Notes: generated by a model from the letters alone, not told the origin. Shown: positions 1-9,800, numbered from the stretch's first letter. The stretch is 64,000 nt of DNA from JBBRVW01 sp963784645 (GCA_963784645.1 CAWARY010000005.1:310001-374000), one strand, 5' to 3'. Numbers and translations are program-made.

Positions 1-504
1 CGGCCGGGGTCGATGCGCCCGGTCTCCCGATCTGTTCCGGCACCGGCCCACCTCGGCAACGACGTGCTCGGCGTCCGGGAGGGGTCGCCGCTCGAGCTGG
101 ACCTCCGGCTCGAGTCGGTGGTCGAGGGTGTGCTCGTCTCCGGCGCGGTGTCCGGCACCGCGGCGGGGGAGTGCGTGCGCTGTCTCGACCCGGTCTCGAC
201 TCCGGTCGTGGTCGACCTCCAAGAGCTCTACGCCCATGCCGGGCAGGAGCGCGACGAGGACGACGACACCGAGCCGCTGCCGGAGATGGACGGCGTCCTG
301 CTGGACATCGAGCCGGCGGTCCGGGACGCGGTGGTGCTCGCACTGCCGCTGCAGCCGGTCTGCCGGGACGACTGCCCCGGTCTGTGCCCGCACTGCGGGG
401 CACGCCTGGCGGACGACCCGGAGCACGCGCACGACGAGGTCGACGCGCGGTGGGAGGCCCTCCGGGGACTGGCCACCGGCACGGAGCACGACAGCACCAC
501 CTGA
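1..504 (+). CDS. DUF177/YceD family protein, 5' end outside window
   Basis: This is the C-terminal part of a YceD/DUF177 protein. The family sits directly upstream of rpmF and is linked to large-ribosomal-subunit RNA metabolism, but its biochemical role is not established. The reading frame is open to base 1. The residues before the first ATG (position 13) read R-P-G-S-M, which matches the usual internal GRRPGSM-like stretch, so the true start lies upstream. Visible features are the LDLRLESVVEGVLVSG core, an ECVRC pair and a second cysteine cluster (CRDDCPGLCPHCG) that could bind metal. The rpmF start follows 70 nt downstream. The family call is firm; the role is not. Confidence 0.88.
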   Translation, partial: RPGSMRPVSRSVPAPAHLGNDVLGVREGSPLELDLRLESVVEGVLVSGAVSGTAAGECVRCLDPVSTPVVVDLQELYAHAGQERDEDDDTEPLPEMDGVLLDIEPAVRDAVVLALPLQPVCRDDCPGLCPHCGARLADDPEHAHDEVDARWEALRGLATGTEHDSTT

Positions 505-574
505 GCACCACCTGAGCACCACCTGAGCAGCACGCCGAGCAGTACCGACGTACCGAGAGCAGGAGAGATCACCC

Positions 575-748
575 GTGGCCGTTCCCAAGCGGAAGATGTC
601 GCGCAGCAACACGCGTTCGCGTCGCGCGAACTGGAAGGCGACCGCGGCGCCCCTGGTGGCCTGCCAGCGCTGCCGCGAGCCCAAGCTCGCCCACATCGCG
701 TGCCCTCACTGCGGCACCTACAACGGCCGCGACGTCCTCGACGTCTGA
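575..748 (+). CDS. rpmF: 50S ribosomal protein L32
   Basis: Encodes a 57-residue L32, a small structural protein of the 50S subunit. It begins MAVPKRKMSRSNTRSRR, the family N-terminus. It carries two CxxC pairs (CQRC about residues 30-33 and CPHC about 43-46) that make the zinc-ribbon form of L32. The start is GTG, preceded by GGAGAG about 8 nt upstream. The gene lies between DUF177 and rnc, its conserved position. Because it is the zinc-binding version, a zinc-free paralogue under Zur control may exist elsewhere in the genome; none is visible here. Confidence 0.96.
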   Translation: MAVPKRKMSRSNTRSRRANWKATAAPLVACQRCREPKLAHIACPHCGTYNGRDVLDV

Positions 749-755
749 GCGGTCC

Positions 756-1514
756 GTGACCGCCCAGCCGACGTCGAGTGCGGACGACCTCGACACGCGT
801 CTCGCCACGGCGATCGGCGTCACCATCGAGCCCGGCCTGGCCCGGCGCGCGCTCACCCATCGCTCGTACGCCTACGAGAACGGTGGCCTGCCCACCAACG
901 AGCGGCTGGAGTTCCTCGGCGACTCGGTGCTCGGCCTCGTGGTCACCGACACGCTGTTCCGCACGCACCCCGAGCTGCCCGAGGGGCAGCTGGCCAAGCT
1001 GCGCGCAGCCGTGGTGAACATGCGCGCGCTGGCCGACGTCAGCCGCGACCTCTCCCTGGGCGACCTCGTCCGGCTCGGCCGGGGCGAGGAGACCACCGGC
1101 GGCCGTGACAAGTCCTCGATCCTGGCCGACACCCTCGAGGCAGTCCTCGGAGCCGTCTACATCGACCGTGGCCTGGAGGTCGCCGGCGAGCTGGTGCACC
1201 GCCTGTTCGACCCGCTGATCGACGAGGCCGCCACCCTCGGTGCCGGCCTCGACTGGAAGACCAGCCTCCAGGAGCTCACGGCGACCGCGACGCTCGGCGT
1301 GCCCGAGTACGTCGTCTCCGAGACCGGCCCCGACCACCAGAAGGTCTTCACGGCCGTGGTCCGCGTCGGCGGCGAGTCGTACGGCGAGGGCAGCGGGCGC
1401 AGCAAGAAGGAGGCCGAGCAGGAAGCCGCGGCCACCGCGTGGCGGCACCTGCGCGACCTGGTGCCGGAGGTCGACCCCGACGAGGTCGAGGTCCCGACGC
1501 CGCACGTCGGCTAG
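756..1514 (+). CDS. rnc: Ribonuclease III
   Basis: Double-strand-specific endoribonuclease that processes rRNA precursors and structured mRNAs. The 252-residue product has the catalytic signature NERLEFLGDS near residues 48-57 and the second acidic motif DTLEAVLGAVYID near residue 125, so the Mg-binding Glu/Asp set is present. A double-stranded-RNA-binding domain fills the C-terminal third (DWKTSLQEL through SKKEAEQEAA). The GTG start is 7 nt after the rpmF stop, and mutM begins 2 nt after the rnc stop, so rpmF-rnc-mutM is one transcription unit. Confidence 0.96.
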   Translation: MTAQPTSSADDLDTRLATAIGVTIEPGLARRALTHRSYAYENGGLPTNERLEFLGDSVLGLVVTDTLFRTHPELPEGQLAKLRAAVVNMRALADVSRDLSLGDLVRLGRGEETTGGRDKSSILADTLEAVLGAVYIDRGLEVAGELVHRLFDPLIDEAATLGAGLDWKTSLQELTATATLGVPEYVVSETGPDHQKVFTAVVRVGGESYGEGSGRSKKEAEQEAAATAWRHLRDLVPEVDPDEVEVPTPHVG

Positions 1515-1516
1515 AG

Positions 1517-2383
1517 GTGCCCGAGCTCCCCGAGGTCGAGGTGGTCCGGCGCGGTCTCGAGCGGTGGGTCACCGGCCGGACGATCGCCGCCGTCGAGGTG
1601 GCCCACCCCCGTGCCGTGCGCCGGCACGTGGCCGGCGGAGCCGACTTCGCCGCCCGGCTCGCCGGCCGCACGATCACCGGCGCGAGCCGGCGCGGCAAGT
1701 ACCTCTGGCTGCCGCTGGACGGCGACGCCGACGCCGTCCTGGCCCACCTCGGGATGAGCGGGCAGCTGCTCGTCCGCCGGCCGGGCGACGCCGACGAGAC
1801 CCACCTGAGGGTCCGGCTGACGTTCGCCGGCGGCGGCCCGGAGCTGCGCTTCGTCGACCAGCGGACGTTCGGCGGTCTGGCGCTGGTGGACCTCGTGGAC
1901 GGCGTCGACCGGGTGCCCGTGCCCGTCGCCCACATCGGTCGCGACCCGCTCGACCCGGCGTTCGACGAGCAGGCCTGGGTCGCGGCGCTGCGCCGCCGGC
2001 GGACCGGTCTCAAGCGTGCCCTGCTCGACCAGACCCTGGCCAGCGGTATCGGCAACATCTACGCGGACGAGGCGCTGTGGCGGGCCAGGCTGCACTGGGC
2101 GCGGGCGACCGAGACCCTGCCGCGCCCGAAGGCCCTCGCCGTCCTGGCGGCCGCGCGGGCGGTGATGGTGGCGGCCCTCGCCGAGGGCGGCACCTCCTTC
2201 GACTCCCTCTACGTGAACGTGAACGGCGAGAGCGGCTACTTCGACCGCCGGCTGCGCGTCTACGGCCGCACCGGGGAACCGTGCGACCGCTGCGGGTCGC
2301 TGGTCGTCCGGGAGCACTTCATGAACCGCTCCTCGTTCCGCTGCCCGCGCTGCCAGCGCACGCCCCGCCAGGTGCACTGGTGA
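1517..2383 (+). CDS. mutM: Formamidopyrimidine-DNA glycosylase (Fpg/MutM)
   Basis: Base-excision repair glycosylase/AP lyase that removes 8-oxoguanine and ring-opened purines. The GTG at 1517 was chosen because the mature enzyme must start M-P-E-L-P-E: Pro2 is the Schiff-base nucleophile and Glu3 the acid. The frame is open further upstream, but the longer start would bury Pro2. The 288-residue product has the conserved Lys in SRRGKYLWL, the MSGQL loop, the GIGNIYADEAL helix-turn motif and a C-terminal zinc finger (CDRCGS then CPRC). It is probably translationally coupled to rnc. Confidence 0.95.
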   Translation: MPELPEVEVVRRGLERWVTGRTIAAVEVAHPRAVRRHVAGGADFAARLAGRTITGASRRGKYLWLPLDGDADAVLAHLGMSGQLLVRRPGDADETHLRVRLTFAGGGPELRFVDQRTFGGLALVDLVDGVDRVPVPVAHIGRDPLDPAFDEQAWVAALRRRRTGLKRALLDQTLASGIGNIYADEALWRARLHWARATETLPRPKALAVLAAARAVMVAALAEGGTSFDSLYVNVNGESGYFDRRLRVYGRTGEPCDRCGSLVVREHFMNRSSFRCPRCQRTPRQVHW

Positions 2384-2463
2384 GCCCGGTCTGAGGCGGG
2401 AGGTCACGGCGCGGGGGTGCCGTCCGGGACCGGCCGACGGTGCCGACCGCAATACTCCGGGCT

Positions 2464-3693
2464 ATGACACCCGAGTCCGGCGAGCCGCTGGGGCCGCGTG
2501 AGCGGCCCGAGGACGTCGTCGGCCAGGGCCCCGAGGAGGAGCCGGCCGGTGCCGCGCGGTCCTGGCGGAAGAAGGCCGGGATCGCGGTGGCGGTGGTGGT
2601 CGTCCTCGCCGGGCTGTCGCGCGCCGGCCTGCTGTCGTCCGACCAGCCGTCACCCGCTCCTCCGCCGACTGCTTCCGGGTCGGCGACCGCCGTCGGCACG
2701 TCGAACGGGCCGCGGCTGGTCGCACGGGCCGGTGAGCGTCTGGTCCTGGGTGCCCGCGGCGCCGCCCGGCCGGGCTCGCTGCTGCCCCCGGGGCTGCCCG
2801 CAGACGCCCGGCTCGTGCCGGTGCGTCCCGGAGGGACGAGCGCCGACGAGACGGCCGACATCCCCGGCCCGGTGATCGGCGTGCACGACGGCCGGCTCTT
2901 CCGGGCCGACCCCGACCGCCGCCGGTCCCGCGACCTCGGACCCGCGGACCTCGTCGTCCCGGGCAGCCCCGGCCCGGCCCGGGCCATGGTCCTGCGCGAC
3001 GGCAGCCTGCAGGAGGTGGAGGTCTCCACCGGGGCCACGACCGACCCTGAGCCGTACCCCGGCTTCACCGGCGACGGCTGGGCGCCGGTGGGCCTGCTGG
3101 GCGGCGCCGGCGTCGGCGGGGTGGTCCTCTCGCGGCCCGCCGCCGGTGGGGACGGGATCTCGTTGGTGCTGGCCTACCCGCGCGCCCTGGTCGAGTCGAC
3201 GCAGCGCGAGGCGCGGCGCGACCTGGGCAGCTACGGCGCCCTGCTCGGCATCGCCGACGACTGGGTGATCACGCTGGACCGGTCCTGCCCCGGACCCGGG
3301 TGCCGGCTCGAGGTCCTCACCGTCACCCGCGACACCAGCACCTCGCGGCCGGTGGCGCCGCCGGCGGGCTGGTCCTTCGTTCCCGGTCCGACGGCGGGCC
3401 GCACCCACGAGGCGCTCGTCCCGGTCCGGAGCGCCGACGGCGACTCCGTCGCACTGGCCCGGCTGGTGCCCGGCGGCGACAACGCGCTGCTCGTGGGCGG
3501 CACCGACCGGGTGGTGCTCGACGCGGGTCTGGTCGACCGGCCGGACGGCTCCGTCTACCTGCTGCGCGAGCCGGCCGGCGGGGGCGACCCGGTGCCGACG
3601 GTCTGGGACCCCGGCTCGCCCAGCGCCGCATCGCCGCTGCTCCCCGCCGGGACGTTCCCCGCCGGCTCACGACTCGTGTGCGTGTGCGGATGA
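2464..3693 (+). CDS. Membrane-anchored extracytoplasmic protein, unknown function
   Basis: A 409-residue protein I do not recognise. A charged, proline-rich N-terminal tail of about 40 residues precedes one membrane segment (GIAVAVVVVLAGL, about residues 39-51). The remainder is a Gly/Pro-rich extracytoplasmic region without obvious catalytic motifs; short beta-like blocks and spaced cysteines (DRSCPGPGC, CVCG at the end) are visible. The ATG at 2464 is preferred to the GTG at 2440 because an AATACT hexamer ends 7 nt before it, the spacing seen at other probable leaderless starts here. It overlaps or abuts the following lipoprotein gene, suggesting the two work together outside the membrane. 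Confidence 0.7.
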   Translation: MTPESGEPLGPRERPEDVVGQGPEEEPAGAARSWRKKAGIAVAVVVVLAGLSRAGLLSSDQPSPAPPPTASGSATAVGTSNGPRLVARAGERLVLGARGAARPGSLLPPGLPADARLVPVRPGGTSADETADIPGPVIGVHDGRLFRADPDRRRSRDLGPADLVVPGSPGPARAMVLRDGSLQEVEVSTGATTDPEPYPGFTGDGWAPVGLLGGAGVGGVVLSRPAAGGDGISLVLAYPRALVESTQREARRDLGSYGALLGIADDWVITLDRSCPGPGCRLEVLTVTRDTSTSRPVAPPAGWSFVPGPTAGRTHEALVPVRSADGDSVALARLVPGGDNALLVGGTDRVVLDAGLVDRPDGSVYLLREPAGGGDPVPTVWDPGSPSAASPLLPAGTFPAGSRLVCVCG

Positions 3694-3700
3694 GCCGCCT

Positions 3701-3706
3701 TAGGCT
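3701..3706 (+). promoter_or_regulatory. -10 element (TAGGCT) of a probable leaderless promoter
   Basis: TAGGCT lies exactly 7 nt upstream of the ATG at 3714. This spacing would place the transcription start at the A of the start codon. The same arrangement occurs before rnhB and, as TAGGGT, before the gene at 36204. No clear -35 hexamer is seen. Confidence 0.5.
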
Positions 3707-3713
3707 CGACCCC

Positions 3714-4586
3714 ATGGGGCGGGGCCGGGCGACGGGGGCGGCAGCATCGCTGGGTGCGCTCCTGCTCGTCGCCTCCTGCGGCGGGGGCAGCGACCCGGCT
3801 CCCCAGCCGCCCCACTCGGCGCCCGGGCTGTCGGCGTCGCTCGTCCAGCTGCGGCGCGACGAGGTGCTCAAGCGGGTCGAGATAGCCGTCACCAACACCT
3901 CCCGGGTCCCGGTCGTGATCCAGACGATCGACCTGCACGTGCCCGGTTACTCCGGTGGCGGCCGGCAGCCGAAGGACGAGCCGCTGCCGCCCGGCCAGGT
4001 GGTCAACCTGCCCACGCCCTACGGCGAGATCAGCTGCCCCGACACCGGCGACGTCGGCGTCGGCGAGCCCCGGGTCGTCGTGCAGGTCCGGCGGGCGTCC
4101 GACCCCACGTCGTACACCGTCGAGCTGACGCCGACCGACCCCCGGGGCCTGGTGCGCGGCATCGCCGTCTCGACGTGCCTGGCGCAGCGGCTGACCAGCG
4201 AGGTCGCCCTGTCGTTCGGGCCGTGGCGGCGCACCGGGACGGGCGACGACACCGTCCTGCACGGCACGCTGCGGGCCCGCCTGCGGGCCGACCGACCGCT
4301 GGACCTGACCCAGCTGCGGGGATCGGTGCTGTTCGACCTGCTTCCCGGCGACCTGACCGCGAGACCGCTGGCGCACCTCACCCCGGCGGCGCCGCGTGCC
4401 ACCGTGCCGGTCCTGCTCCGGCAGGCCCGGTGCGACGGGCACGCCCGGGGTGAGATCAAGAAGCCCTACGCGTTCCTGGTGTGGCTCGGACCGCCAGGTG
4501 GCGAGCAGCAGGCGGTCAACCCCCCCATCGCCGACGCCGACGCCGCGGCGTTCGAGGCGGTCTGCCACCTCGGCTGGCACCTGTGA
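3714..4586 (+). CDS. Putative lipoprotein, unknown function
   Basis: A 290-residue exported lipoprotein. The N-terminus has a short basic start, a hydrophobic stretch (AAASLGALLLVA) and the lipobox LVASC at about residues 18-22, so Cys22 would be diacylglyceryl-modified. No enzyme motif is recognised; the body looks like one or two immunoglobulin-like beta domains with a few cysteines. ATG 3714 is preferred because it gives a compact signal peptide and sits 7 nt after TAGGCT. The alternative ATG at 3690 would overlap the upstream stop (ATGA) and add eight residues. The neighbouring upstream gene is also membrane-anchored, so the pair may act together at the cell surface. Confidence 0.72.
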   Translation: MGRGRATGAAASLGALLLVASCGGGSDPAPQPPHSAPGLSASLVQLRRDEVLKRVEIAVTNTSRVPVVIQTIDLHVPGYSGGGRQPKDEPLPPGQVVNLPTPYGEISCPDTGDVGVGEPRVVVQVRRASDPTSYTVELTPTDPRGLVRGIAVSTCLAQRLTSEVALSFGPWRRTGTGDDTVLHGTLRARLRADRPLDLTQLRGSVLFDLLPGDLTARPLAHLTPAAPRATVPVLLRQARCDGHARGEIKKPYAFLVWLGPPGGEQQAVNPPIADADAAAFEAVCHLGWHL

Positions 4587-4878
4587 GCGCCGGTCGCCCC
4601 CCTCGTCCCGCCGGTCCGGACCTGATCTCTGACCTGCGGAGACGCACAATGTTCGCTGCGTCCCGGCCTCCCACGCTGGGCGCTCACCCGATCGGGCTAC
4701 GGCAGCGCTGTCACCTACCTGTGACCTCTTGACCCACCGGATGTCGGGTGTCACCCTGGATTTCTCGCCCCCCACGTCGCTCCGCGCGGTGACCGTACCC
4801 AGCCGGAGCGTGCGAGGCAGGGCGGAACGAATCTCGGCCCCGCAACGAGGCGGGCCGGACCGCAGTGGAGGAACCCGC
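4587..4878 (+). other. Intergenic region upstream of the small coiled-coil gene
   Basis: This 292-bp stretch has no supported gene. It contains a possible promoter, TTGACC at 4729-4734 followed 17 nt later by CACCCT at 4752-4757, pointing toward the gene at 4879. The frame of that gene is open back to 4729, but the upstream codons look non-coding and a good ribosome binding site lies just before 4879. Confidence 0.4.
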
Positions 4879-5073
4879 ATGGCGAAGGCGCTCATCGGTC
4901 ATGTCGGCGGCCCCGACCCCCGCGTGATCATGGACATGCGGCGGTTGCAGGAGCGAGTACGGACCCTCGAGACCGAGGTCCTCCGGCTGCGAGCGGAGAA
5001 CGACCGGCTGGTGGCCGGCGCCTCCGACGAGCCGCTGATCTCGCTCGACGTCAAGGAGCCCGCGCTCGCCTGA
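4879..5073 (+). CDS. Small conserved-looking coiled-coil protein
   Basis: A 64-residue protein starting MAKALIGHVGGPDPR, with GGAGG 8-9 nt upstream of the ATG. The centre (about residues 17-46) is a leucine-zipper-like heptad pattern: L-x6-L-x6-L with alternating Glu/Arg, ending RLRAENDRL. It has no signal peptide or membrane segment, so it should be cytoplasmic and probably oligomeric. The function is unknown. It is a monocistronic gene closed by the hairpin at 5103-5129. Confidence 0.75.
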   Translation: MAKALIGHVGGPDPRVIMDMRRLQERVRTLETEVLRLRAENDRLVAGASDEPLISLDVKEPALA

Positions 5074-5102
5074 GCAGCCGCACCGCAGCACGACCAGCAC
5101 CA

Positions 5103-5129
5103 GAGGGGACGTCGTCACGACGTCCCCTC
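5103..5129 (+). terminator. Perfect 12-bp stem-loop downstream of the coiled-coil gene
   Basis: GAGGGGACGTCG and its exact reverse complement are separated by the 3-nt loop TCA. There is no T-tract, as is usual for terminators in very high-GC actinomycetes. It starts 30 nt after the stop codon of the gene ending at 5073. Confidence 0.75.
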
Positions 5130-5200
5130 ACCTATGCCCGGCACTCCCGGCGATGGACTCCCGCGCGTGACCTCGGCCACAGCCGGTCGTTGGTCACGGC

Positions 5201-6760
5201 ATGCAGAGCTCCCGGCCGGTCCCGGTCCTCCTCCTCGCTGCCTGTCTCGCCCTCGGCCTCGGTGTCGCCACCGCGCTCCCGGCCGCGGCCCACGGCGGTG
5301 GGGGCAGCGGCGCCGGCAGCAAGCGTCAGCAGTTCCAGGACGGGGTGACGGTCCCGGTCCTCTCGTCGCCGAACATCCGGCTCGTCACGAACGTGCCGGA
5401 CACGGCCGGGATCTCCGGTGTGTTCGCCCGCTCGGCGCCGTACTTCTACGTCTCGAGCACCGACAGCATCACGGTCTACGACGTGAGCGACCCGACCCAC
5501 CCGGCGGTGACCGGGGTGCTGCCGAACCTCGTCTTCGAGAACGAGGCGATGAACTACGGCGAGACGAGAGCCGGCGGCGTGGTCGACCGCTTCGTCCTGG
5601 TGGGCGTGGACCTGGTCGAGGCGAGCCCGACGGCACCGGACCACATCGGCCGGTCCAACGAGGTGATGGTCGTGGACGTCACCGATCCGGCCGGCCCCCG
5701 GATCCGGTCGCGGGTCGCGACCACGACCAACACCCACACGGTGAGCTGCATCCACGAGACCGACTGCCGCTACGCCTACACCGCCGGGCGGAACGGGCAG
5801 TTCTCGATCGTCGACCTGACCGACCTCGACCACCCGCGTGAGGTCGACTCCGACCCGTCGATGGACGGCACCCAGCCCTACGCCTCGCCCGCCGCCGGGC
5901 CCAACGCCGCCTTCACCGGCGGCGCCGGCCACAAGTGGAACTTCGACGACGCCGGCTACGGGACCCACGTCGGCTCGGGCGGCAGCGCGATGTTCGACGT
6001 GTCCGACCCCGTCCGGCCGCGCCTCGTGGCGACCACCGACGCGCACGGCACCCAGGGGCCCTGGAACGACTTCATCCACCACAACTCGTTCCGGCCGAAC
6101 GCCGCCCGCTTCCAGGCCGGGCTGGCGCCGGACGTCCGGAACGGCAACGTCCTGCTCGTCACCGAGGAGGACTACGAGAACACCGACTGCTCGACCGCCG
6201 GCAGCTTCCAGACCTGGTCCGTCGGGAGCCTCGACGGCACCCCGGGAACGATCACCCCGCTGGACCGGATCAACCCGGTCGACCTCGGGGAGGGCGTCTC
6301 GGCCCCGCACATGGCGTTCTGCTCGGCGCACTGGTTCGACTACCACCCGAGCGGCATCGTGGCCGAGGGCTACTACGAGGGCGGGCTGCGGCTGCTCGAC
6401 GTCCGCGACCCGCGGGACATCAAGGAGTACGGGTACGTCGCCAGCGGGCTCTCCGAGGTCTGGGACGCCTACTGGGTCCCCGCGCGGAACAAGGCGGGCG
6501 TCGCGACGAGCGGGAAGACCAACATCGTCTACACCGTCGACGCGGTCCGCGGCCTGGACGTCTACACCGTCGACCTCCCGGGGGGTGGCACGGGCGGCGG
6601 CCTGCTCGGCGCCCTGATCGGCTGGACCGGCCTCCCGGGCGGGGCGGCAGCCGGGACGGAGCCTGCACTGGTCATCGGCCTGCTCACCCTGGTCGGGCTG
6701 ACTGGTCTGGGGACGGCGCGCCGTCGGCGCCTGGCGTCCGGGCGGGGAAGCGGCCGGTAG
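5201..6760 (+). CDS. Secreted LVIVD-repeat protein with C-terminal membrane anchor
   Basis: A 519-residue exported protein. It has a signal peptide (hydrophobic VPVLLLAACLALGLGVATA, cleavage near PAAAHG), then a Gly-rich linker and at least five LVIVD-type beta-propeller blades. These are visible as ITVYDVSDPTHP, VMVVDVTDPAGP, FSIVDLTDLDHP, AMFDVSDPVRP and LRLLDVRDP. The C-terminus ends in a Gly-rich stretch, a hydrophobic segment (LVIGLLTLVGLTGLG) and ARRRR, so the propeller is probably displayed outside and anchored. LVIVD proteins are generally of unknown ligand. The gene stands alone between a terminator and smc and is not a usual smc neighbour. Confidence 0.82.
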   Translation: MQSSRPVPVLLLAACLALGLGVATALPAAAHGGGGSGAGSKRQQFQDGVTVPVLSSPNIRLVTNVPDTAGISGVFARSAPYFYVSSTDSITVYDVSDPTHPAVTGVLPNLVFENEAMNYGETRAGGVVDRFVLVGVDLVEASPTAPDHIGRSNEVMVVDVTDPAGPRIRSRVATTTNTHTVSCIHETDCRYAYTAGRNGQFSIVDLTDLDHPREVDSDPSMDGTQPYASPAAGPNAAFTGGAGHKWNFDDAGYGTHVGSGGSAMFDVSDPVRPRLVATTDAHGTQGPWNDFIHHNSFRPNAARFQAGLAPDVRNGNVLLVTEEDYENTDCSTAGSFQTWSVGSLDGTPGTITPLDRINPVDLGEGVSAPHMAFCSAHWFDYHPSGIVAEGYYEGGLRLLDVRDPRDIKEYGYVASGLSEVWDAYWVPARNKAGVATSGKTNIVYTVDAVRGLDVYTVDLPGGGTGGGLLGALIGWTGLPGGAAAGTEPALVIGLLTLVGLTGLGTARRRRLASGRGSGR

Positions 6761-6763
6761 GCT
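6758..6763 (+). promoter_or_regulatory. Candidate -10 element (TAGGCT) for smc
   Basis: TAGGCT overlaps the TAG stop codon of the LVIVD gene. It would give an smc transcript with a leader of roughly 85-90 nt before the GTG at 6857. The hexamer is identical to the -10 elements at 3701, 19295, 26798 and 55983. Confidence 0.45.
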
Positions 6764-6856
6764 CTGTCCCGGCCTTCCCCGCCGACGTACCACCCGCCGT
6801 ACCCGTCCGTCCGATCCTGGCCGGCCGACCGCGCGCGGGGTCGAGGAGTTCCGCTC

Positions 6857-9800
6857 GTGCACCTGAAGAGCCTCACCCTCAAGGGCTTCAAGTCCTTCGC
6901 GTCGGCCACCACGTTCCACTTCGAGCCGGGCATCACCGCGGTGGTCGGCCCCAACGGCTCCGGCAAGTCCAACGTGGTCGACGCACTGGCCTGGGTCATG
7001 GGCGAGCAGGGCGCCAAGTCACTGCGCGGCGGCAAGATGGAGGACGTCATCTTCGCCGGCAGCACCGGCAAGGACGGTGCCGCCGGCCGGGCGCCGCTCG
7101 GCCGCGCCGAGGTGGCGCTCACCATCGACAACACCGACGGTGCGCTGCCGATCGACTACGCCGAGGTCACGATCTCGCGGATCATGTTCCGCAACGGCGG
7201 CTCGGAGTACTCGATCAACGGCCAGCCGTGCCGGCTGCTCGACGTCCAGGAGCTCCTGTCCGACTCCGGCATCGGTCGCGAGATGCACGTGATCGTCGGC
7301 CAGGGTCAGCTCGACGCCGTGCTGTCGGCCGGCCCCGAGGAGCGGCGTGGCTTCATCGAGGAGGCGGCCGGCGTCCTGAAGCACCGCAAGCGCAAGGAGA
7401 AGGCGCTGCGGAAGCTCGACGCGATGCAGGCCAACCTCACCCGGATCCAGGACCTCACCGTCGAGCTGCGCCGCCAGCTCAAGCCGCTCGGCCGGCAGGC
7501 CGAGGTCGCGCGCCGCGCCCAGGTGATCCAGTCCGACCTGCGCGACTCGCGGCTGAGGATCCTCGCCGACGACCTGGTCCAGCTCACCGCGACGCTCGAG
7601 GCCGAGGTGGCCGACGAGACCGCGCTGCGGCAGCGACGCGGCGAGGTGGAGGCCGCGCTGGCCGAGGCGACCGAGCGGGAGACGCTGCTCGAGCAGTCGC
7701 ACGCCGCCGAGTCGCCGACGCTGACCCGGGCGCAGGAGACCTGGTACCGCCTGTCGTCCCTGCGTGAGCGGTTCCGCGGCACCGGCTCGCTCGCGGCCGA
7801 GCGGGTCCGGCACCTGGCTGCACCCGACGACCAGCCCGGCGACCCGCAGCCGGGAGACCTCCGCGACCCCGACCAGCTCGAGGCCGAGGCCGAGCGGGTC
7901 CGGGCCGAGGAGAACGAGATCCAGGCCGGTGTCGACCGTGACCGCGAGACCCTCGCCGCGGCCGTGAGCGCCCGGCAGCAGGCCGAGGAGGAGCTCGCCG
8001 CCGAGCAGAAGCGGGTGGCGGTGGCCGCCCGCGCCGCGGCCGACCGGCGCGAGGGCCTGGCCCGGCTCGCCGGCCAGGTGGCCGCCCGCCGCAGCCGCGT
8101 CGAGGGCGGCGAGGCCGAGCTCGGCCGGCTGACCCCGGCGCTGGAGGAGTCCGCCGAGCGGGCCCGCGTCGCCCAGCGGGAGTTCACCAGTCTCGAGACC
8201 CAGGTCGCCGGGCTGGACGCCGGCGAGGAGGACCTCGACACCGACCACGAGGAGGCCGCGCTGCGGCTGGCCGCGGCCGAGGAGAAGGTCACCGCGCTGC
8301 GGCAGGAGGAGCGCGACGCCGAGCGCGAGCGCGCTGCCCTGGTGGCCCGCAAGGAGGGCCTCGAGGTCGGCCTGGCCCGCAAGGACGGCGCGGGCACCCT
8401 GCTCGCTGCCAGCGACCGGCTGTCCGGGGTCCTCGGCTCGGTCGCCGCACTGCTCACCGTCGAGAACGGGTACGAGACCGCGGTCGCGGCGGCGCTCGGC
8501 TCGGCTGCCGACGCCGTCGTCGTCAGCGACCTGTCCGCGGCCGAGGCTGCCATCCGGCTGCTCAAGGGCGACGACGCCGGCCGGGTCGGACTGCTCGTCG
8601 ACGCCGGCCCGTCGACGTACGACCGCGCGCCGACGCACGTGCCCAGCGGCGCCCGGCCGGCCCTGGACGTGGTGTCGGTCCCGCCGCCGCTGCGCTCCGC
8701 CGTCACCCGGCTGCTGTCCGCCGTGGTCGTGGTCGACGACCTCGCGACCGCCCGCCGCGTCGTGGAGGAGCAGCAGGGGCTGACGGCGGTGACCCGCGAG
8801 GGCGACGTCCTCGGGCGCGACAGTGCCGCCGGCGGCTCCGCGTCCGCGCCGAGCCTGCTCGAGGTGCAGGCCGCCGTCGACGAGGCCGCCGGCCGCCTCA
8901 CCGAGTCCGGCCACCGGCTGGACCGGCTGCGCTTCCAGCTCCAGGCTGCGATCGACGAGCAGGCCGTCACCACCCGCGACGTCGAGGCCGCGCTGGACCG
9001 CCTGCACGAGTCGGACGCCCGGATGGCGGCCGTGGCCGAGCAGCTCGGCCAGCTCGGGGCCCAGGCCCGCGCCGCCCACGGGGAGTCCGAGCGGCTGCAG
9101 CGCTCGATGCAGGCGGCGGTCGAGGCCCTGGAGGCCGACCGGCTGGCCCTGGCCGAGCTGGAGGAGCGGCACCAGGCCGCGCTGTCCGCGCCCGAGGAGG
9201 GCGAGCCCGATACCGGCCGGCGCGACGAGCTCGAGGACGCCGGCCGGGCCGCCCGCCAGGCCGAGATGGACGCCCGGCTCGCGGTGCGCACCGGCGAGGA
9301 GCGGGTCCGCGCACTGTCCGGGCGGGCCGACCAGCTCGCCCGCGCGGCCACCCAGGAGCGGGAGAACCGGGCCCGCAACGAGGCGCGCCGGGAGCGACGG
9401 GCCCGGGAGGCCGCCGTCGCCCGGGAGGTCGCACTCGCTGCGCAGGCCGCGCTCGGGCACCTCGAGCACTCGCTGGCCCGGGCGGCCGAGGCACGCGAGA
9501 CCGCGGAGCGGGCCCGTGCCGAGCGGGACGTCGAGAGGGGCGCCATCCGCGGCCGGCTGCGCGAGCTCGGCGCCGAGCTCGAGCGGCTCACCGACAGCGT
9601 GCACCGCGACGAGGTGGCCCGCGCCGAGCAGCGGCTGCGGATCGAGGCGCTGCAGGAGAAGGCGCTCGAGGACCTCGGCGTCGAGCCGGAGTCACTCGTC
9701 GAGGAGTACGGCCCGCACCAGCTGGTGCCGCCCTCGCCGCTCGCCCCGGACGAGGAGCGCGAGGTCGAGCCCGACCCCACGCCGTACGTCCGCGCCGAGC

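Noticed and set aside
7019..9604. Long minus-strand frame (861 codons) opposite smc
   Set aside because: Mirror of third-position GC bias in smc; it shows no domain, no ribosome binding site and low-complexity translation.
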